The notes beneath the pieces were generated by a model, which ran no database searches, was not told the origin of the DNA, and worked only from the letters and a program-made list of their open reading frames with translations. From Planctomycetota bacterium (GTDB taxonomy: Bacteria; Planctomycetota; UBA1135; GCA-002748355), in the NCBI GenBank assembly GCA_027021385.1, contig JALUUL010000058.1:1-64000 (forward strand): a DNA stretch of 64,000 nt. Reading direction: 5' to 3'. Of this stretch, positions 9,420-18,380 are shown one piece after another; the first letter of the stretch is position 1; each line of letters begins with the position of its first letter. The position numbers and the translations under genes were made by a program.

Positions 9420-9484
9420 GGAACCCCCGAGGCGGGAACCTTCGCCCGGCCGCCGGGGGACCGGACGGGGGGGCGGATCCCTCC

Positions 9485-11953
9485 TCAGCCGCGCAGTTCC
9501 AGGCCCCGCTCCGAGGCGAGCCGGCGTACCTTTTCGATGAAGCGCTCCTCGTCCTTCCGGTCGAGCGTCCGTGTGTCCGAACCGAGCACGACCGTGAAAT
9601 TGCAGCTCTTCCTGCCCTCCGGAATCCCTTCCCCCCGATAGACCTCGAAGACCCGGACCTCCCGCACGAGGCGCGGGTCGGCCTCCCGGAGGAAGGCCTC
9701 GATCTCCGCGACCCTCCGCGACTCCTCGACGAGGAAGGCGAAATCCACGGGTTGCGAGGGGAAGCGCGGCACGGAACGATATGGAGCCGGGCTCTCGGGG
9801 CAGGCGAGGAAGGCCCGCAGATCCAGGGTGAAGGCGACGACGCCTCCGAGTCCGCCCGACATCCCGCAGCCGAGAGCGTCCAGGATTCCGGGATGCACGG
9901 GCCCGAAGGAAGCGACGTCCACCGGTCCCTCGTTCCCCTCGACCCTCCAGAGAGAGGTCCGCTTCGGATGCATCCAGGGGTCGGGGTCCTCCTGGATCTC
10001 GGGGGGAAGGAAGCGACGCTCGAGGCGGCGGCAGCAATGCGCGAGATGTCCGCGCAGCGACCTCAGGCATTCCTCCTCGGAACGCCCCCGGTCCGCGAGG
10101 ACGCCGGCGACCTGGTGGACCTCGCCGGGAAGCCTGCCGGCGGCCTCGCCGCAGGCTTCCCGCTCCTCCCCGGGCTCCTCGGGCCGGTAGCCCTTGCCGA
10201 CCTCGAAGAGGGCGACCCGGTCCTCGCGCGCCAGGTTGTCCGCCATCGAGGCGAGCAGGCCCGGCAGCACGTCCCGGCGCATCCGGGAGAGATGGGCGGC
10301 GATCGAGTTCGTGACCCGGAGCCAGGGAAGATCCGAAAGCCCCAACCGCTCGACGAGGGAGTCGTCGAGGAAGGAATAGTTGTAGGCCTCGAAATAGCCG
10401 CAGTCGTAGGCGAGGACCTCGCGGATCCGGCGGAGGGTCCACAACTCGGGATCCCGATACGGAACCACCGCATCCCGGCGCGGGGCCCGTTCGGGAATCC
10501 TGTCATAGAGGCGGCGGCGCCCGATCTCCTCGACGAGATCCTCCTCGATCGAGACATCCTTCGTCGCCCGCCACGACGGCACCTCGACCCGATAGGTCCC
10601 CTTCGACTCCTCGGACAGGGCGAAACCCAGGGGTTCGAGGTATCCGCGGACCTCCCCGCCGGTCAGCTCGACACCGAGCAACCGCTCGGCCCTCGGAAGG
10701 CGCAACGGGACGAAAGTCTTTTCCGGCCGCCATTCTCCGGCCTCCGAGATCGGCCCCGCCGCCCGGCAATCGGGGCAGGTCTCCCGAAGGAGGCCCGCGA
10801 ACTTCCGGACTGCCTGGAAGGTCCAGGAGGGATCGAGGCTCTTCTCGAAACGCGCGGCGGACTCGGTCCGCAGGCCGAGCCTCGCGGCCGTGCGGCGGAT
10901 TCTCGTCGGATGGAAGTTTGCGGATTCGAGGAAGAGGCGCCTCGTGCCCTCGGCGACCATCGACTCCCGGCCTCCCATGACTCCGGCCAGGGCAATCGGC
11001 TTTTCGCCGTCGCAGATCAGGAGGTCCCCCTCGAGGAGCGTACGTTCCTGCCCGTCGAGAGTCTCCAGCCTTTCGCCCTCCACGGCCTCCCGGACGACGA
11101 TCGGACGGCCTTCCTCCCTCGAGGCCTCGAGGAGATCGAAATCGAAGGCGTGCATCGGCTGGCCGAGATCGAGCAGCAGGAAGTTCGTCAGATCGACGAG
11201 GTTGTCGATCGGCCTCTGGCCGACGGCGAGCAGCAGGCAGCGCATCCAGAAGGGAGCCCGGGTCCTTCGAACCCCCTCGAGCACGAGGCCCAGGTACTTC
11301 GGACAGGCCCTCGAGCGGACCTCGATCCGAAGCCCGAGGCCCTCCCCGGGGATCGGGAACACGAGCCCCTCGTCGAAGGGACGGAGGGGCCGGCGCAGGA
11401 TCGCGGCCAGCTCGCGCGCGAAGCCGTAGTGCCCCCAGAGATCGGGACGATGCGTGATCGACTTGTTGTCAATCTCGAGGAGCGTATCGCGGACCGGGAG
11501 GACCTCGGGCAGCGGACGGCCGACGGGCGCCTTCGGATCGAGCACGAGGATGCCCTCGTGCTCGTCCGAGAGGCCGAGTTCCCGCTCGGAACAGATCATC
11601 CCCATCGAGACCTCGCCGCGGATCTTCCCCTTCTTGATCTTCGTGCCGTCCGGCAAGCGGACGCCGGGTCGGACGACGGCGACCTTCTGCCCCCGGGCCA
11701 CGTTCGGAGCCCCGCAGACGATCGACAGGGTCTCGGGTCCCCCGATGTCGACCTTGCAGAGGGAGAGCTTGTCCGCTCCCGGATGCTTCCCGTGCTCGAC
11801 GACTTCCCCGACGAGGATCTTCTCGAGGGAATCCCCGAAGGAGAGGACGGCCTCGATCTCGGCCGTGCTCCGCGTCAGGTCCTCGGCGACCTCGGAGGGA
11901 TCCAGGCCCTCGAGGTCCACGTAGCGGCCCAACCACTTCAACGAGATCAGCAA
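9485..11953 (-). CDS. pheT: phenylalanyl-tRNA synthetase beta subunit
   Basis: The 822-residue product charges tRNA-Phe together with PheS. I place the start at TTG 11953: it yields MLISLKWLGRYVDL, the usual PheT N-terminus, and has GAGGAGG five bases upstream, while the open frame further upstream is unrelated. The N-terminal EMAP-like tRNA-binding domain (VGEVVEHGKHPGADKL) is followed by the B3/B4 editing region, the B5 domain and a C-terminal anticodon-binding domain. The start codon lies 28 bases after the pheS stop. Full family length, no defects seen. Confidence 0.92.
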   Translation of the reverse strand: MLISLKWLGRYVDLEGLDPSEVAEDLTRSTAEIEAVLSFGDSLEKILVGEVVEHGKHPGADKLSLCKVDIGGPETLSIVCGAPNVARGQKVAVVRPGVRLPDGTKIKKGKIRGEVSMGMICSERELGLSDEHEGILVLDPKAPVGRPLPEVLPVRDTLLEIDNKSITHRPDLWGHYGFARELAAILRRPLRPFDEGLVFPIPGEGLGLRIEVRSRACPKYLGLVLEGVRRTRAPFWMRCLLLAVGQRPIDNLVDLTNFLLLDLGQPMHAFDFDLLEASREEGRPIVVREAVEGERLETLDGQERTLLEGDLLICDGEKPIALAGVMGGRESMVAEGTRRLFLESANFHPTRIRRTAARLGLRTESAARFEKSLDPSWTFQAVRKFAGLLRETCPDCRAAGPISEAGEWRPEKTFVPLRLPRAERLLGVELTGGEVRGYLEPLGFALSEESKGTYRVEVPSWRATKDVSIEEDLVEEIGRRRLYDRIPERAPRRDAVVPYRDPELWTLRRIREVLAYDCGYFEAYNYSFLDDSLVERLGLSDLPWLRVTNSIAAHLSRMRRDVLPGLLASMADNLAREDRVALFEVGKGYRPEEPGEEREACGEAAGRLPGEVHQVAGVLADRGRSEEECLRSLRGHLAHCCRRLERRFLPPEIQEDPDPWMHPKRTSLWRVEGNEGPVDVASFGPVHPGILDALGCGMSGGLGGVVAFTLDLRAFLACPESPAPYRSVPRFPSQPVDFAFLVEESRRVAEIEAFLREADPRLVREVRVFEVYRGEGIPEGRKSCNFTVVLGSDTRTLDRKDEERFIEKVRRLASERGLELRG

Positions 11954-11981
11954 GGCGGCCTCCTCGGACGCGGTCCGACGC

Positions 11982-13010
11982 TCAGTTCCTCGGGAATTGC
12001 CGGAGAAAACGCAGGTCCCCCCCCGTGAAATCCCGGATGTCGTGGATGCCGTAGCGGACCATGACGAGCCGCTGGAGGCCGAGGCCGAAGGCGAAGCCGG
12101 TCCAGGCCTCGGGATCGATCCCCCCCGCCCGGAGCACACGAGGATGGACCATGCCGCAGGGGAGCATCTCGATCCAACCGCTCTGCTTGCAGACCTTGCA
12201 ACCCGCCCCTCCGCAGAACGGGCAGTTGACATCCAGTTCGAAGCCGGGCTCGACGAAGGGGAAGTAGCCCGGACGGAGCCTTACCTCGACCTCGCGGTGG
12301 AGGATCTCCCGCAGGCAGGTCTTCATCGAGAAGATCAGGTGCGCGACCGAGATGTCCCGGTCCACGCACAGCCCTTCCATCTGGTAGAAGGTGTGCTCGT
12401 GGCTGGCATCGACCGCCTCGTTGCGGAAGCAGCGACCGGGGACGACGACGGCGAGAGGGGCGCCGAAACGCTCCATCGCCCGCACCTGCACCGGGGAGGT
12501 GTGCGTCCGGAGGCAGTTCCCGTCCTCGAGCCAGAAGGTGTCGTGCGACTCCCGGGCCGGATGGTCCTTTGGGATCCCGAGGGCGTCGAAGTTGTACCAC
12601 TCGAGTTCGACTTCGGGCCCGTCGAGCCAGGAGAACCCCATCCCCGTGAACACGTCGACGAGTTCGTGCGTGATCTGCGTGATCGGGTGGAGGTTTCCGG
12701 AAAGGACCTCGATCCCCGGCTCGGTCGGATCGAAGGCTCCCCCCTCGAGCCTGGCCTCGAGGGCCGCGCGTTCGAGTTCCCTCCTGCGCCTCTCCAGGGC
12801 CTCCTGCATCTCGCCCTTGAGGACGTTGGCGGCCTTACCGAAGGCGGGGCGCTCCTCCGGGGGGAGCTTCGAGACACCGCGCAGCTCGAGGGTCAGCGCG
12901 CCCCTCTTGCCGAGGAAACCCGACTCGACCGCCTTCAGGGCCTCGAGGTCCGAGGCCTCGGAGAGGGCTTCGTCGAATCGGTCCCGCAAGGCGGCGAGAC
13001 GCGGATCCAT
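11982..13010 (-). CDS. pheS: phenylalanyl-tRNA synthetase alpha subunit
   Basis: A 342-residue catalytic subunit. After an N-terminal coiled-coil arm, class II synthetase motifs are visible: GPEVELEWYNFDAL, RTHTSPVQVRAM and GRCFRNEAVDASHEHTF (motif 2), and GFAFGLGLQRLVM (motif 3). Residues about 267-279 have CPFCGGAGCKVC, a possible zinc-knuckle insert that occurs in a subset of bacterial PheS proteins. It lies 24 bases downstream of rplT, the common rpmI-rplT-pheS-pheT order. Confidence 0.95.
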   Translation of the reverse strand: MDPRLAALRDRFDEALSEASDLEALKAVESGFLGKRGALTLELRGVSKLPPEERPAFGKAANVLKGEMQEALERRRRELERAALEARLEGGAFDPTEPGIEVLSGNLHPITQITHELVDVFTGMGFSWLDGPEVELEWYNFDALGIPKDHPARESHDTFWLEDGNCLRTHTSPVQVRAMERFGAPLAVVVPGRCFRNEAVDASHEHTFYQMEGLCVDRDISVAHLIFSMKTCLREILHREVEVRLRPGYFPFVEPGFELDVNCPFCGGAGCKVCKQSGWIEMLPCGMVHPRVLRAGGIDPEAWTGFAFGLGLQRLVMVRYGIHDIRDFTGGDLRFLRQFPRN

Positions 13011-13034
13011 GGTCGTCGCCTCCGCCGTCCGGAC

Positions 13035-13391
13035 TCAGCCGGACAGGGCGGTCTTGGCCTTGTCGACCAGGGACTCGAAGGCCTTCGGATCATGGATCGC
13101 CAGTTCGGAGAGCTGCTTCCGGTCCAGCTCGACCCCGGCCTGCTTGAGGCCGTGGATGAAGCGGCTGTAGGACAGCCCGTGGTTGCGGGCCGCCGCCGTC
13201 AGGCGGGTGATCCAGAGACGCCGGAACATGCGCTTCTTCTGCTTGCGCCCCTTGTAGGCGAAGGCGTCGCTGCGCAGGACGGCCTCGGTCGCCGTGCGGA
13301 TCAGGCGATGCCGCCCGCCGACGTAGCCCTTCGCGCGCTTCAGGATGCGCCGCCTGCGGGCGCGGGATGCCGGACGTCCGCGAACACGCAT
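13035..13391 (-). CDS. rplT: 50S ribosomal protein L20
   Basis: A 118-residue, strongly basic protein with the L20 pattern: an Arg-rich N-terminal tail, AKGYVGGRHRLIRTA, YKGRKQKKRMFRRLWITRL and a GLKQAGVELDRKQLSELA C-terminus. It is assembled early on 23S rRNA and in many bacteria also autoregulates the rpmI-rplT transcript. It follows rpmI by 3 bases. Confidence 0.97.
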   Translation of the reverse strand: MRVRGRPASRARRRRILKRAKGYVGGRHRLIRTATEAVLRSDAFAYKGRKQKKRMFRRLWITRLTAAARNHGLSYSRFIHGLKQAGVELDRKQLSELAIHDPKAFESLVDKAKTALSG

Positions 13392-13394
13392 GGC

Positions 13395-13595
13395 TCAGCC
13401 CTCCCCCAGGAGACGCCGCATCGTGCGGGCGACCTTGGCGGGAACGACGAGCGCGGCCTTCCTCAGGTTGCGCTTCCGCTTGCGGTCCCGCCGGACCATC
13501 ATGTGGCTCGTCAGCATGTGGTGGCGCTTGACCTTGCCGCCCTTCGTGATCTTGAAGCGGCCCGCCACCGACTTTTTCGTCTTGGCCTTCGGCAT
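13395..13595 (-). CDS. rpmI: 50S ribosomal protein L35
   Basis: I place the start at ATG 13595, giving [18 protein letters not shown], the invariant L35 N-terminus, with GAGGAGA six bases upstream. The product is 66 residues and very basic. The open frame extends upstream but those codons do not match L35. infC, which usually precedes rpmI, is absent; a Minf_1886-type gene stands in its place. The 194 bases upstream hold GGCC-rich inverted repeats that might act as a leader, but I cannot identify a defined L20 site. Confidence 0.95.
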   Translation of the reverse strand: MPKAKTKKSVAGRFKITKGGKVKRHHMLTSHMMVRRDRKRKRNLRKAALVVPAKVARTMRRLLGEG

Positions 13596-13789
13596 CTTGA
13601 TTCTCCTCGAAGGATTTTCCCGTGACCGGGATCCTAAGGACCCCGGCGTTCCGGCGCGTAGCAGGCGGCCGATCACCTGGTTCCCGTCCGCCGAAACGAG
13701 GGGAGGATCCTAGGGCCCGGACCGCGAAAGGCAAGGGGTTCGAAGGGCCTGAGGCCCCGGCCGGTCAGGGCCTGGGGCCTGGACCGGGC

Positions 13790-14188
13790 TCAGGCCGTCT
13801 CCTCCCAGGGGACCTTGAGGCGATAGCCCCGCTCGAACTCCCGCTCGAAGTCGAAGCCGTCGGCGAAATCCTTCCTCGAGTCCTGAGCCCTGCGCTGCAG
13901 GAGGCCTTCGCCCACGAGGTTGAACACGATCTCGCCGAAATCCTCCGTGCAGCGGACCCCCCACTGGTGGAAGACCTCTTTCGCCATCGGACCGAAGCGT
14001 TCGCGGGCGAGGTCGCGGATCCCGCGAAGCAGCTCCTTGCCGCTGATGTGGCGCTCGCGCCGGCCCGCTTCCTTCATCCGTTCGAGCGTGAAGTCGAGGG
14101 CGTCGAGGACGAAGTCGTAGGCCCGCCTCCCGTAGCGGGGATCGCGGCGCCGGATCGCCTGGATGCGTTCGTCGAGTCCGTCTGCCAT
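13790..14188 (-). CDS. Minf_1886 family protein (Planctomycetes/Verrucomicrobia-restricted)
   Basis: A 132-residue acidic-rich protein of a family known almost only from planctomycetes and verrucomicrobia. Family hallmarks are visible: RDPRYGRRAYDFVLDALDFT, HISGKELLRGIRDLARERFG, and HQWGVRCTEDFGEIVFNL, ending in DSRKDFADGFDFE. No function is known. It sits between holB and rpmI in a replication/translation operon, which suggests a housekeeping role but does not define one. It is one of two lineage markers in the window. Confidence 0.88.
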   Translation of the reverse strand: MADGLDERIQAIRRRDPRYGRRAYDFVLDALDFTLERMKEAGRRERHISGKELLRGIRDLARERFGPMAKEVFHQWGVRCTEDFGEIVFNLVGEGLLQRRAQDSRKDFADGFDFEREFERGYRLKVPWEETA

Positions 14189-14288
14189 ACGCGGAAGGGG
14201 CCGGAGGGCCCCGGGATCCTCTGTATCGGCTCGATGGCAGCGGGACTTAAGGGCCGACCGTCGAAATCTCCGACAGCATGGGACCGAC

Positions 14289-15206
14289 CTACAAGATGTA
14301 GTCGTCCTCCAGGGAACGGAGCACGATTTCCGCCCCGAGCCCGAGATCCAGGCGGGCCTTCGCGCGCAGAAGCGCCTCCGCCCGGGCCAGGGCCCCGGCC
14401 TCCGGAAAACGGGTTCTCAGGGCCGCGAGACAGAGATCGCAGGCGAAGGCGGCCCGGGCGCGCTTCTCCTCCCGGCCGGCCTTGCCCCCCTCTCCTTCCT
14501 CGAAAATGGCCTCCAAGCCCTTCGATTCCTCCCCCCCTCGCCCGGCGAGCAGGGGGCGGATCCGCGGCAACCAGCCTTCCTCGACGATCCGAAGCGCGGT
14601 TCCCGGGCTGCCTCCGGCGAGGCGGACGAGATCCTCGACCTCGGAATCGGACACGAGACCGCGGGCCCGGATCCAGGCCCGCAACCCGTCCTCGGGAAGA
14701 GGGGGGACCTTGTAGGACTCGACCCTGGAGCGGACGGTCGGAAGGAGGGCGTCGGGCCGGGTCGTCGTCAGGATCAACCAGGCGCCGGGCAGGGGTTCCT
14801 CGAGGGTCTTGAGGAGGGCGTTCTGGCCCTCGACGCCGAGAGCCTCGGCTTCGGCGCAGAGGGCGACCCGCCCGCGGCCCGAGACCGCGGCCTTCCCGAG
14901 GTCGCCGACGAGTCCGCGCACGAGGGCCACGGGAATGCGGGCCTTGCCCTCCGGACGCTCGAGGACGAGGAGGTCGGGATGTCCCCCGCGTTCGGCCTGG
15001 CCGCAGGGGACGCACCACCCGCAGCCGAGGAAGGAGGGTCCCTCCCGGCAGAGCAGACCCTTTGCGAGGGCCAGGGCGAGCCGCCGTTTCCCGACCCCGA
15101 AGGCCCCGTGCAGGAGCCAGGCGTGCGGGAGGCGGCCGGACTCGAAGACCCGGCGAAGCCGATCTCCAAGTCCTTCCCTCCCGTCGAGGGGCCAGGATTC
15201 AACCAT
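14289..15206 (-). CDS. holB: DNA polymerase III delta' subunit-like AAA+ protein
   Basis: A 305-residue clamp-loader-type ATPase. Walker A (GAFGVGKRRLA, 34-44) is followed by a four-Cys zinc module with Cys53, 62, 65 and 68 (CGWCVPC), then GRVALCAEAEALGVEGQNAL and LLKTLEEP, the delta' signature. It would help load the sliding clamp. Its start overlaps the end of tmk by eight bases. A tmk-holB pair is common in bacteria, which supports the call. Confidence 0.9.
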   Translation of the reverse strand: MVESWPLDGREGLGDRLRRVFESGRLPHAWLLHGAFGVGKRRLALALAKGLLCREGPSFLGCGWCVPCGQAERGGHPDLLVLERPEGKARIPVALVRGLVGDLGKAAVSGRGRVALCAEAEALGVEGQNALLKTLEEPLPGAWLILTTTRPDALLPTVRSRVESYKVPPLPEDGLRAWIRARGLVSDSEVEDLVRLAGGSPGTALRIVEEGWLPRIRPLLAGRGGEESKGLEAIFEEGEGGKAGREEKRARAAFACDLCLAALRTRFPEAGALARAEALLRAKARLDLGLGAEIVLRSLEDDYIL

Positions 15207-15861
15207 GGCCTCCCCCTCTCCGCCGAGGTCCGAGGAGATCGTCGAGAGCCTCCCGGAGGCGCGCGGTCACGACCCCCGGCTCGCCCCGGCCGTCGACCGG
15301 ACGGACCAGGTCGGGCATCTCCCTCGCGGCCCGGGCGAAGCCTTCCTCGACCCGCCGGAGGTAATCCTCCCCCCGGTCCTCGAAGGCGTCTCCGCCCGCG
15401 CCCCGGGTCTTTCGCCGGCGGGCCGCCTCTTCCGGACCGAGTCGGATCCAGAGGATCCGGTCGGGAAAACAGTCCTCGTGGAGCCAGCGGGACATTTCGA
15501 GGATGCGCTCGGGATCGAGCCCCCCGGCCACTCCCTGGTAGACCCAGGTCGAAAGGAACGAGCGGTCGAGCAGGGCCAGGATCCCCTCGTCCCTGCAAGG
15601 ACGGAGACCTTCGAGGACGAGGGCCCGCCGGCTCGCCGAGAAGAGCAGGGTCTCGAGCAGGGGGTCCCGTTCCGCCGGTCCCCTCTCGAGGAGCAGGCGG
15701 CGCAACCCCTCGCCGACGGGACTGCCCCCCGGCTCGCGGAAGATCCGGACCTCGAAACCCTCGTCCTCGAGCCGCGCGGCCAGGGCCTTGCATTGGAGGG
15801 TCTTCCCGGCCCCGTCCACCCCCTCGATCGCGAGGATCGGCGCCGGCCCCTTCACCGGCAT
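15199..15861 (-). CDS. tmk: thymidylate kinase
   Basis: The 220-residue product phosphorylates dTMP to dTDP. The start chosen is ATG 15861 (MPVKGPAPILAIEG), ten bases inside the end of the dnaA-like gene; the frame is open far upstream, but those codons encode nothing recognisable. Motifs are the P-loop GVDGAGKT (about 14-21), REPGGSPVGE with the DR-binding Glu-Pro pair, LLDRSFLSTWVYQG, and a LID-like RRRKTRGAGGDAFEDR. Translational coupling with both neighbours is likely. Confidence 0.92.
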   Translation of the reverse strand: MPVKGPAPILAIEGVDGAGKTLQCKALAARLEDEGFEVRIFREPGGSPVGEGLRRLLLERGPAERDPLLETLLFSASRRALVLEGLRPCRDEGILALLDRSFLSTWVYQGVAGGLDPERILEMSRWLHEDCFPDRILWIRLGPEEAARRRKTRGAGGDAFEDRGEDYLRRVEEGFARAAREMPDLVRPVDGRGEPGVVTARLREALDDLLGPRRRGGGHG

Positions 15862-17027
15862 CGCTCCACCCTCTTCAGGAACGCCGGATCGGAGTCGAGG
15901 CGGGCGCGCACCTTCTTCAGGGCGTAGTGGACCGAGGAGGCGGACTTCCACCCGAGCCGCCTCGCGATCGAAGCCCCGCTGAGCCCCGCTTCCCGGGCGA
16001 GGTAGGCGAGGACCTGCCGGGCGGTGCTCGACCGGCGGTCCGTCTCGCCGTTGCGCAGGGCCTCGCGCTCGCAGCCGAAGCACTCCGCGACGCGGCTCTC
16101 CAGGGAAGCGACCAGGCGCTCGAACTCCTGCTCTCCCGGTTTCCCGGAGGCCGTCCCGAGTCCGGTTCCCGCGGCGAGTTCCCCGAGGATGTCGCCAAAG
16201 CTCCCCGAGCGACGAACGAGGGCCTCCCGCTCCGCCCCAGGGCGGAGGCCGAGCCTCTCGGCGAAGCGGCGTCGCAGTTCGAGCCCGGGCTTCCCGACCT
16301 CGACGACGAATCCCCCGAGGAAGCGGGAAGAGAGCTTCGGCCCCAGGCGGTGGATCTCCCGGGGATGGTGGCGGCCGGCCATCAGGAGCAGGCATCCTCG
16401 CGCGCGGAGTTCGTCGCAGAGGCTCGCGACCTCCTCCTGGGTCCGGAACTTTCCTTGCAGCCGATGGACCTCGTCGAGGACGAAGAGGCGGGCCCGGGCG
16501 AGTCCGCGGCGGAGGGCGGGCAGCCCCCCCTCCCGGAGACGGCGGGCGATCCGCCCATGCAGGTCGAGGGCGTCGAAGGTCATCGCCGGGACTCCGGCCC
16601 GGCGGAGGAACCAGCGGATCAGGTAGGTCTTGCCGACACCGGGCCCCCCGAAGAAGAAGATCGGATTCATGTCGGCGAGCAGGGGATCCCGGCGTTCCGC
16701 GAGGCCCCGGAGGAGGAGCCAGGCGGTCCGGTTCCCCGCGTCGACGAGAGGGCGGTCCCGGAAGGGATCGGCGGCCGGGTCGTCCTTGCGGACGAAACGG
16801 AGCCTTAGATCCACTCCGAGGATCGCCGACATCGTCTCCTCGAGCCTCCGGCGCAGCCGCCGCGAATGGGCGAGCCCGTTCCGTCCCGGATCGACCCGAA
16901 GGTCGACCCGACCCTTGACGAGGCGTACCGCCCGCAGGCCCTGGAGGAAACGGCGCTCCTCTCCGAGGAACTCCGGAGCGAGCATTCCGGCGGCGCGATC
17001 GAGGATCTCTTGGATCAGGCGTTGCAT
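15852..17027 (-). CDS. divergent DnaA-like replication initiator protein
   Basis: From ATG 17027 the product is 391 residues with the full DnaA order: a domain I-like N-terminus, an AAA+ core with NPIFFFGGPGVGKTYLI (121-137), Walker B LFVLDEVH (181-188) and LSSRF, and a C-terminal helix-turn-helix domain ARQVLAYLAREAGLSG. The DnaA signature that reads the DnaA box, normally GGRDHTTVxHA, is replaced by GWKSASSVHYA (359-369), so the Asp-His-Thr base contacts are missing. It sits with tmk and holB, not dnaN. It may be a DnaA paralogue with different DNA specificity or a regulator; it could also be the sole DnaA. No clear ribosome site precedes the start, so an upstream start is possible. Confidence 0.75.
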   Translation of the reverse strand: MQRLIQEILDRAAGMLAPEFLGEERRFLQGLRAVRLVKGRVDLRVDPGRNGLAHSRRLRRRLEETMSAILGVDLRLRFVRKDDPAADPFRDRPLVDAGNRTAWLLLRGLAERRDPLLADMNPIFFFGGPGVGKTYLIRWFLRRAGVPAMTFDALDLHGRIARRLREGGLPALRRGLARARLFVLDEVHRLQGKFRTQEEVASLCDELRARGCLLLMAGRHHPREIHRLGPKLSSRFLGGFVVEVGKPGLELRRRFAERLGLRPGAEREALVRRSGSFGDILGELAAGTGLGTASGKPGEQEFERLVASLESRVAECFGCEREALRNGETDRRSSTARQVLAYLAREAGLSGASIARRLGWKSASSVHYALKKVRARLDSDPAFLKRVERCR

Positions 17028-17163
17028 GCGGGAACAGGAGCGGGGAGGTGGCCCGGAAAACCGGGATCGCCGGGTTCGGAGGGATCCCGAGGGAGGACGG
17101 CGGTCGAACGGAACCCCGTGAAGATCCGCGCCCCTCTCCCACCTCGGATCTCCGGGAGAGGTG

Positions 17164-17192
17164 AGCCTAGCGAGGGTTTCCACGAGGGCAAA
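17164..17192 (-). promoter_or_regulatory. sigma70-like promoter upstream of the dnaA-like gene
   Basis: On the minus strand TTTGCC and TAGGCT are separated by 17 bases. The element lies about 135 bases before the ATG at 17027 and just after the ychF stop region, so it could drive the dnaA-like/tmk/holB operon separately from ychF. Confidence 0.35.
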
Positions 17193-17275
17193 CGACCCTT
17201 CGCATTGGACTCCTCCCCGATCCCCGCCGAGGCGCCTGGGCCGCGGCTGATCCCGGAACAAACTCGGACCGCGGT

Positions 17276-18376
17276 TCAGCTTCCGATCAGGAAATGGGCC
17301 ACGTCCCCGTCGCGCATCAGGTAGTCCTTCCCCTCGACCCGGAGCTTTCCCGCGGCGCGGATCGCCGCCTCGCCGCCGTGGGTCTCGAGGTCCTCGATCG
17401 AATGGATCTCCGCGCGGATGAACTTCTTCTCGAAATCACTGTGAATCACGCCCGCGGCCTGGGGGGCGCGGGCCCCCTCGCGGAAAGTCCAGGCGTGGAT
17501 CTCCTTCGGTCCGGCGGTGAAGAAGGTCCGCAAGCCCAACAGGTGGTACGCCTCCCGCACCAGCCGGTCGAGTCCTGCCTCCTCGAGCCCCGCCTCGGCC
17601 AGGAAGGCCTCGCGCTCCTCCGGGTCCAGCTCCGCGAATTCCCCTTCGATCTTCCCGGAGAGGGTCACGATCCCCGCAGAGGTCGCCTCGGCGTGGGCCG
17701 CCAGGCGGCGGAACTCAGGGTTCTCCTCCGGCCGAGCGGCCTCGTTCTCGCCGACGTTCGCGACATAGAGGACCGGCTTGGCGGTCAGCAGGAAGAGCGG
17801 GCGGAGGAACGCGGCCTCCCTCGCGGACAGGTCGAGGGATCGCGCCTGCCCCCCGGCCTCCAGGTGCGCGCGGACCTTTTCGAAGACTTCCGTCTCGGCC
17901 CCCGCGGTCTTGTCCCCGGCCCTGGCCTTGCGCGCCGTCCGGTCGAGCGCGCGCTCGAGGGTGTCGAGATCCGCCAGGGCAAGTTCGGTTTCGACGATCT
18001 CCACGTCGGCCACGGCGTCGAGTCGTCCGTCGACATGGATGACCTCGTCGTCCTCGAAGCAACGCACGACGTGGAGGACGGCCTCGACTTCCTTGATGTG
18101 CCCGAGGAATCGGTTTCCGAGCCCCTCCCCCTTGCTCGCCCCCCTCACGAGTCCCGCGATGTCCACGACCTCGAGTTCGGCGGGCACGACCCGCTCGGTC
18201 TCGACGAAGGCGTGGATCCGCTCCAACCGGGGGTCCGGAACGGGGACGACGCCGATGTTCGGGTCGATCGTGCAGAACGGAAAGTTGGCGGCCTGGGCCC
18301 CGGCCGCGGTGATCGCGTTGAAAATGGTCGATTTGCCGACGTTCGGCAGACCGACGATGCCGCATCGAAGGGTCAT
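17276..18376 (-). CDS. ychF: ribosome-associated GTPase/ATPase YchF
   Basis: A 366-residue OLA1/YchF protein. The P-loop GLPNVGKST and the switch/G2 region NFPFCTIDPN are at the N-terminus; DIAGLVRGASKGEGLGNRFL is the YchF-specific G3 region. The non-canonical G4 (NVGENE) fits the ATP preference known for the family. The C-terminal TGS domain ends in DYLMRDGDVAHFLIGS. It starts four bases after the oligopeptide-binding lipoprotein gene. The role in translation or stress is known from the family only. Confidence 0.95.
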   Translation of the reverse strand: MTLRCGIVGLPNVGKSTIFNAITAAGAQAANFPFCTIDPNIGVVPVPDPRLERIHAFVETERVVPAELEVVDIAGLVRGASKGEGLGNRFLGHIKEVEAVLHVVRCFEDDEVIHVDGRLDAVADVEIVETELALADLDTLERALDRTARKARAGDKTAGAETEVFEKVRAHLEAGGQARSLDLSAREAAFLRPLFLLTAKPVLYVANVGENEAARPEENPEFRRLAAHAEATSAGIVTLSGKIEGEFAELDPEEREAFLAEAGLEEAGLDRLVREAYHLLGLRTFFTAGPKEIHAWTFREGARAPQAAGVIHSDFEKKFIRAEIHSIEDLETHGGEAAIRAAGKLRVEGKDYLMRDGDVAHFLIGS

Positions 18377-18380
18377 GGTC

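Noticed and set aside
8216-12028. A 1270-codon open frame on the plus strand opposite pheT and the gene at 8033
   Set aside because: It is antisense to firmly identified genes, has a composition typical of GC-rich shadow frames (Pro, Arg, Glu, Asp), and no recognisable domain.
13596-13789. infC between the Minf_1886 gene and rpmI
   Set aside because: The gap is only 194 bases and no frame resembles IF3.
15862-17142. Upstream extension of the tmk frame to 17142
   Set aside because: Those codons lie inside the dnaA-like gene in another frame and do not match thymidylate kinase.
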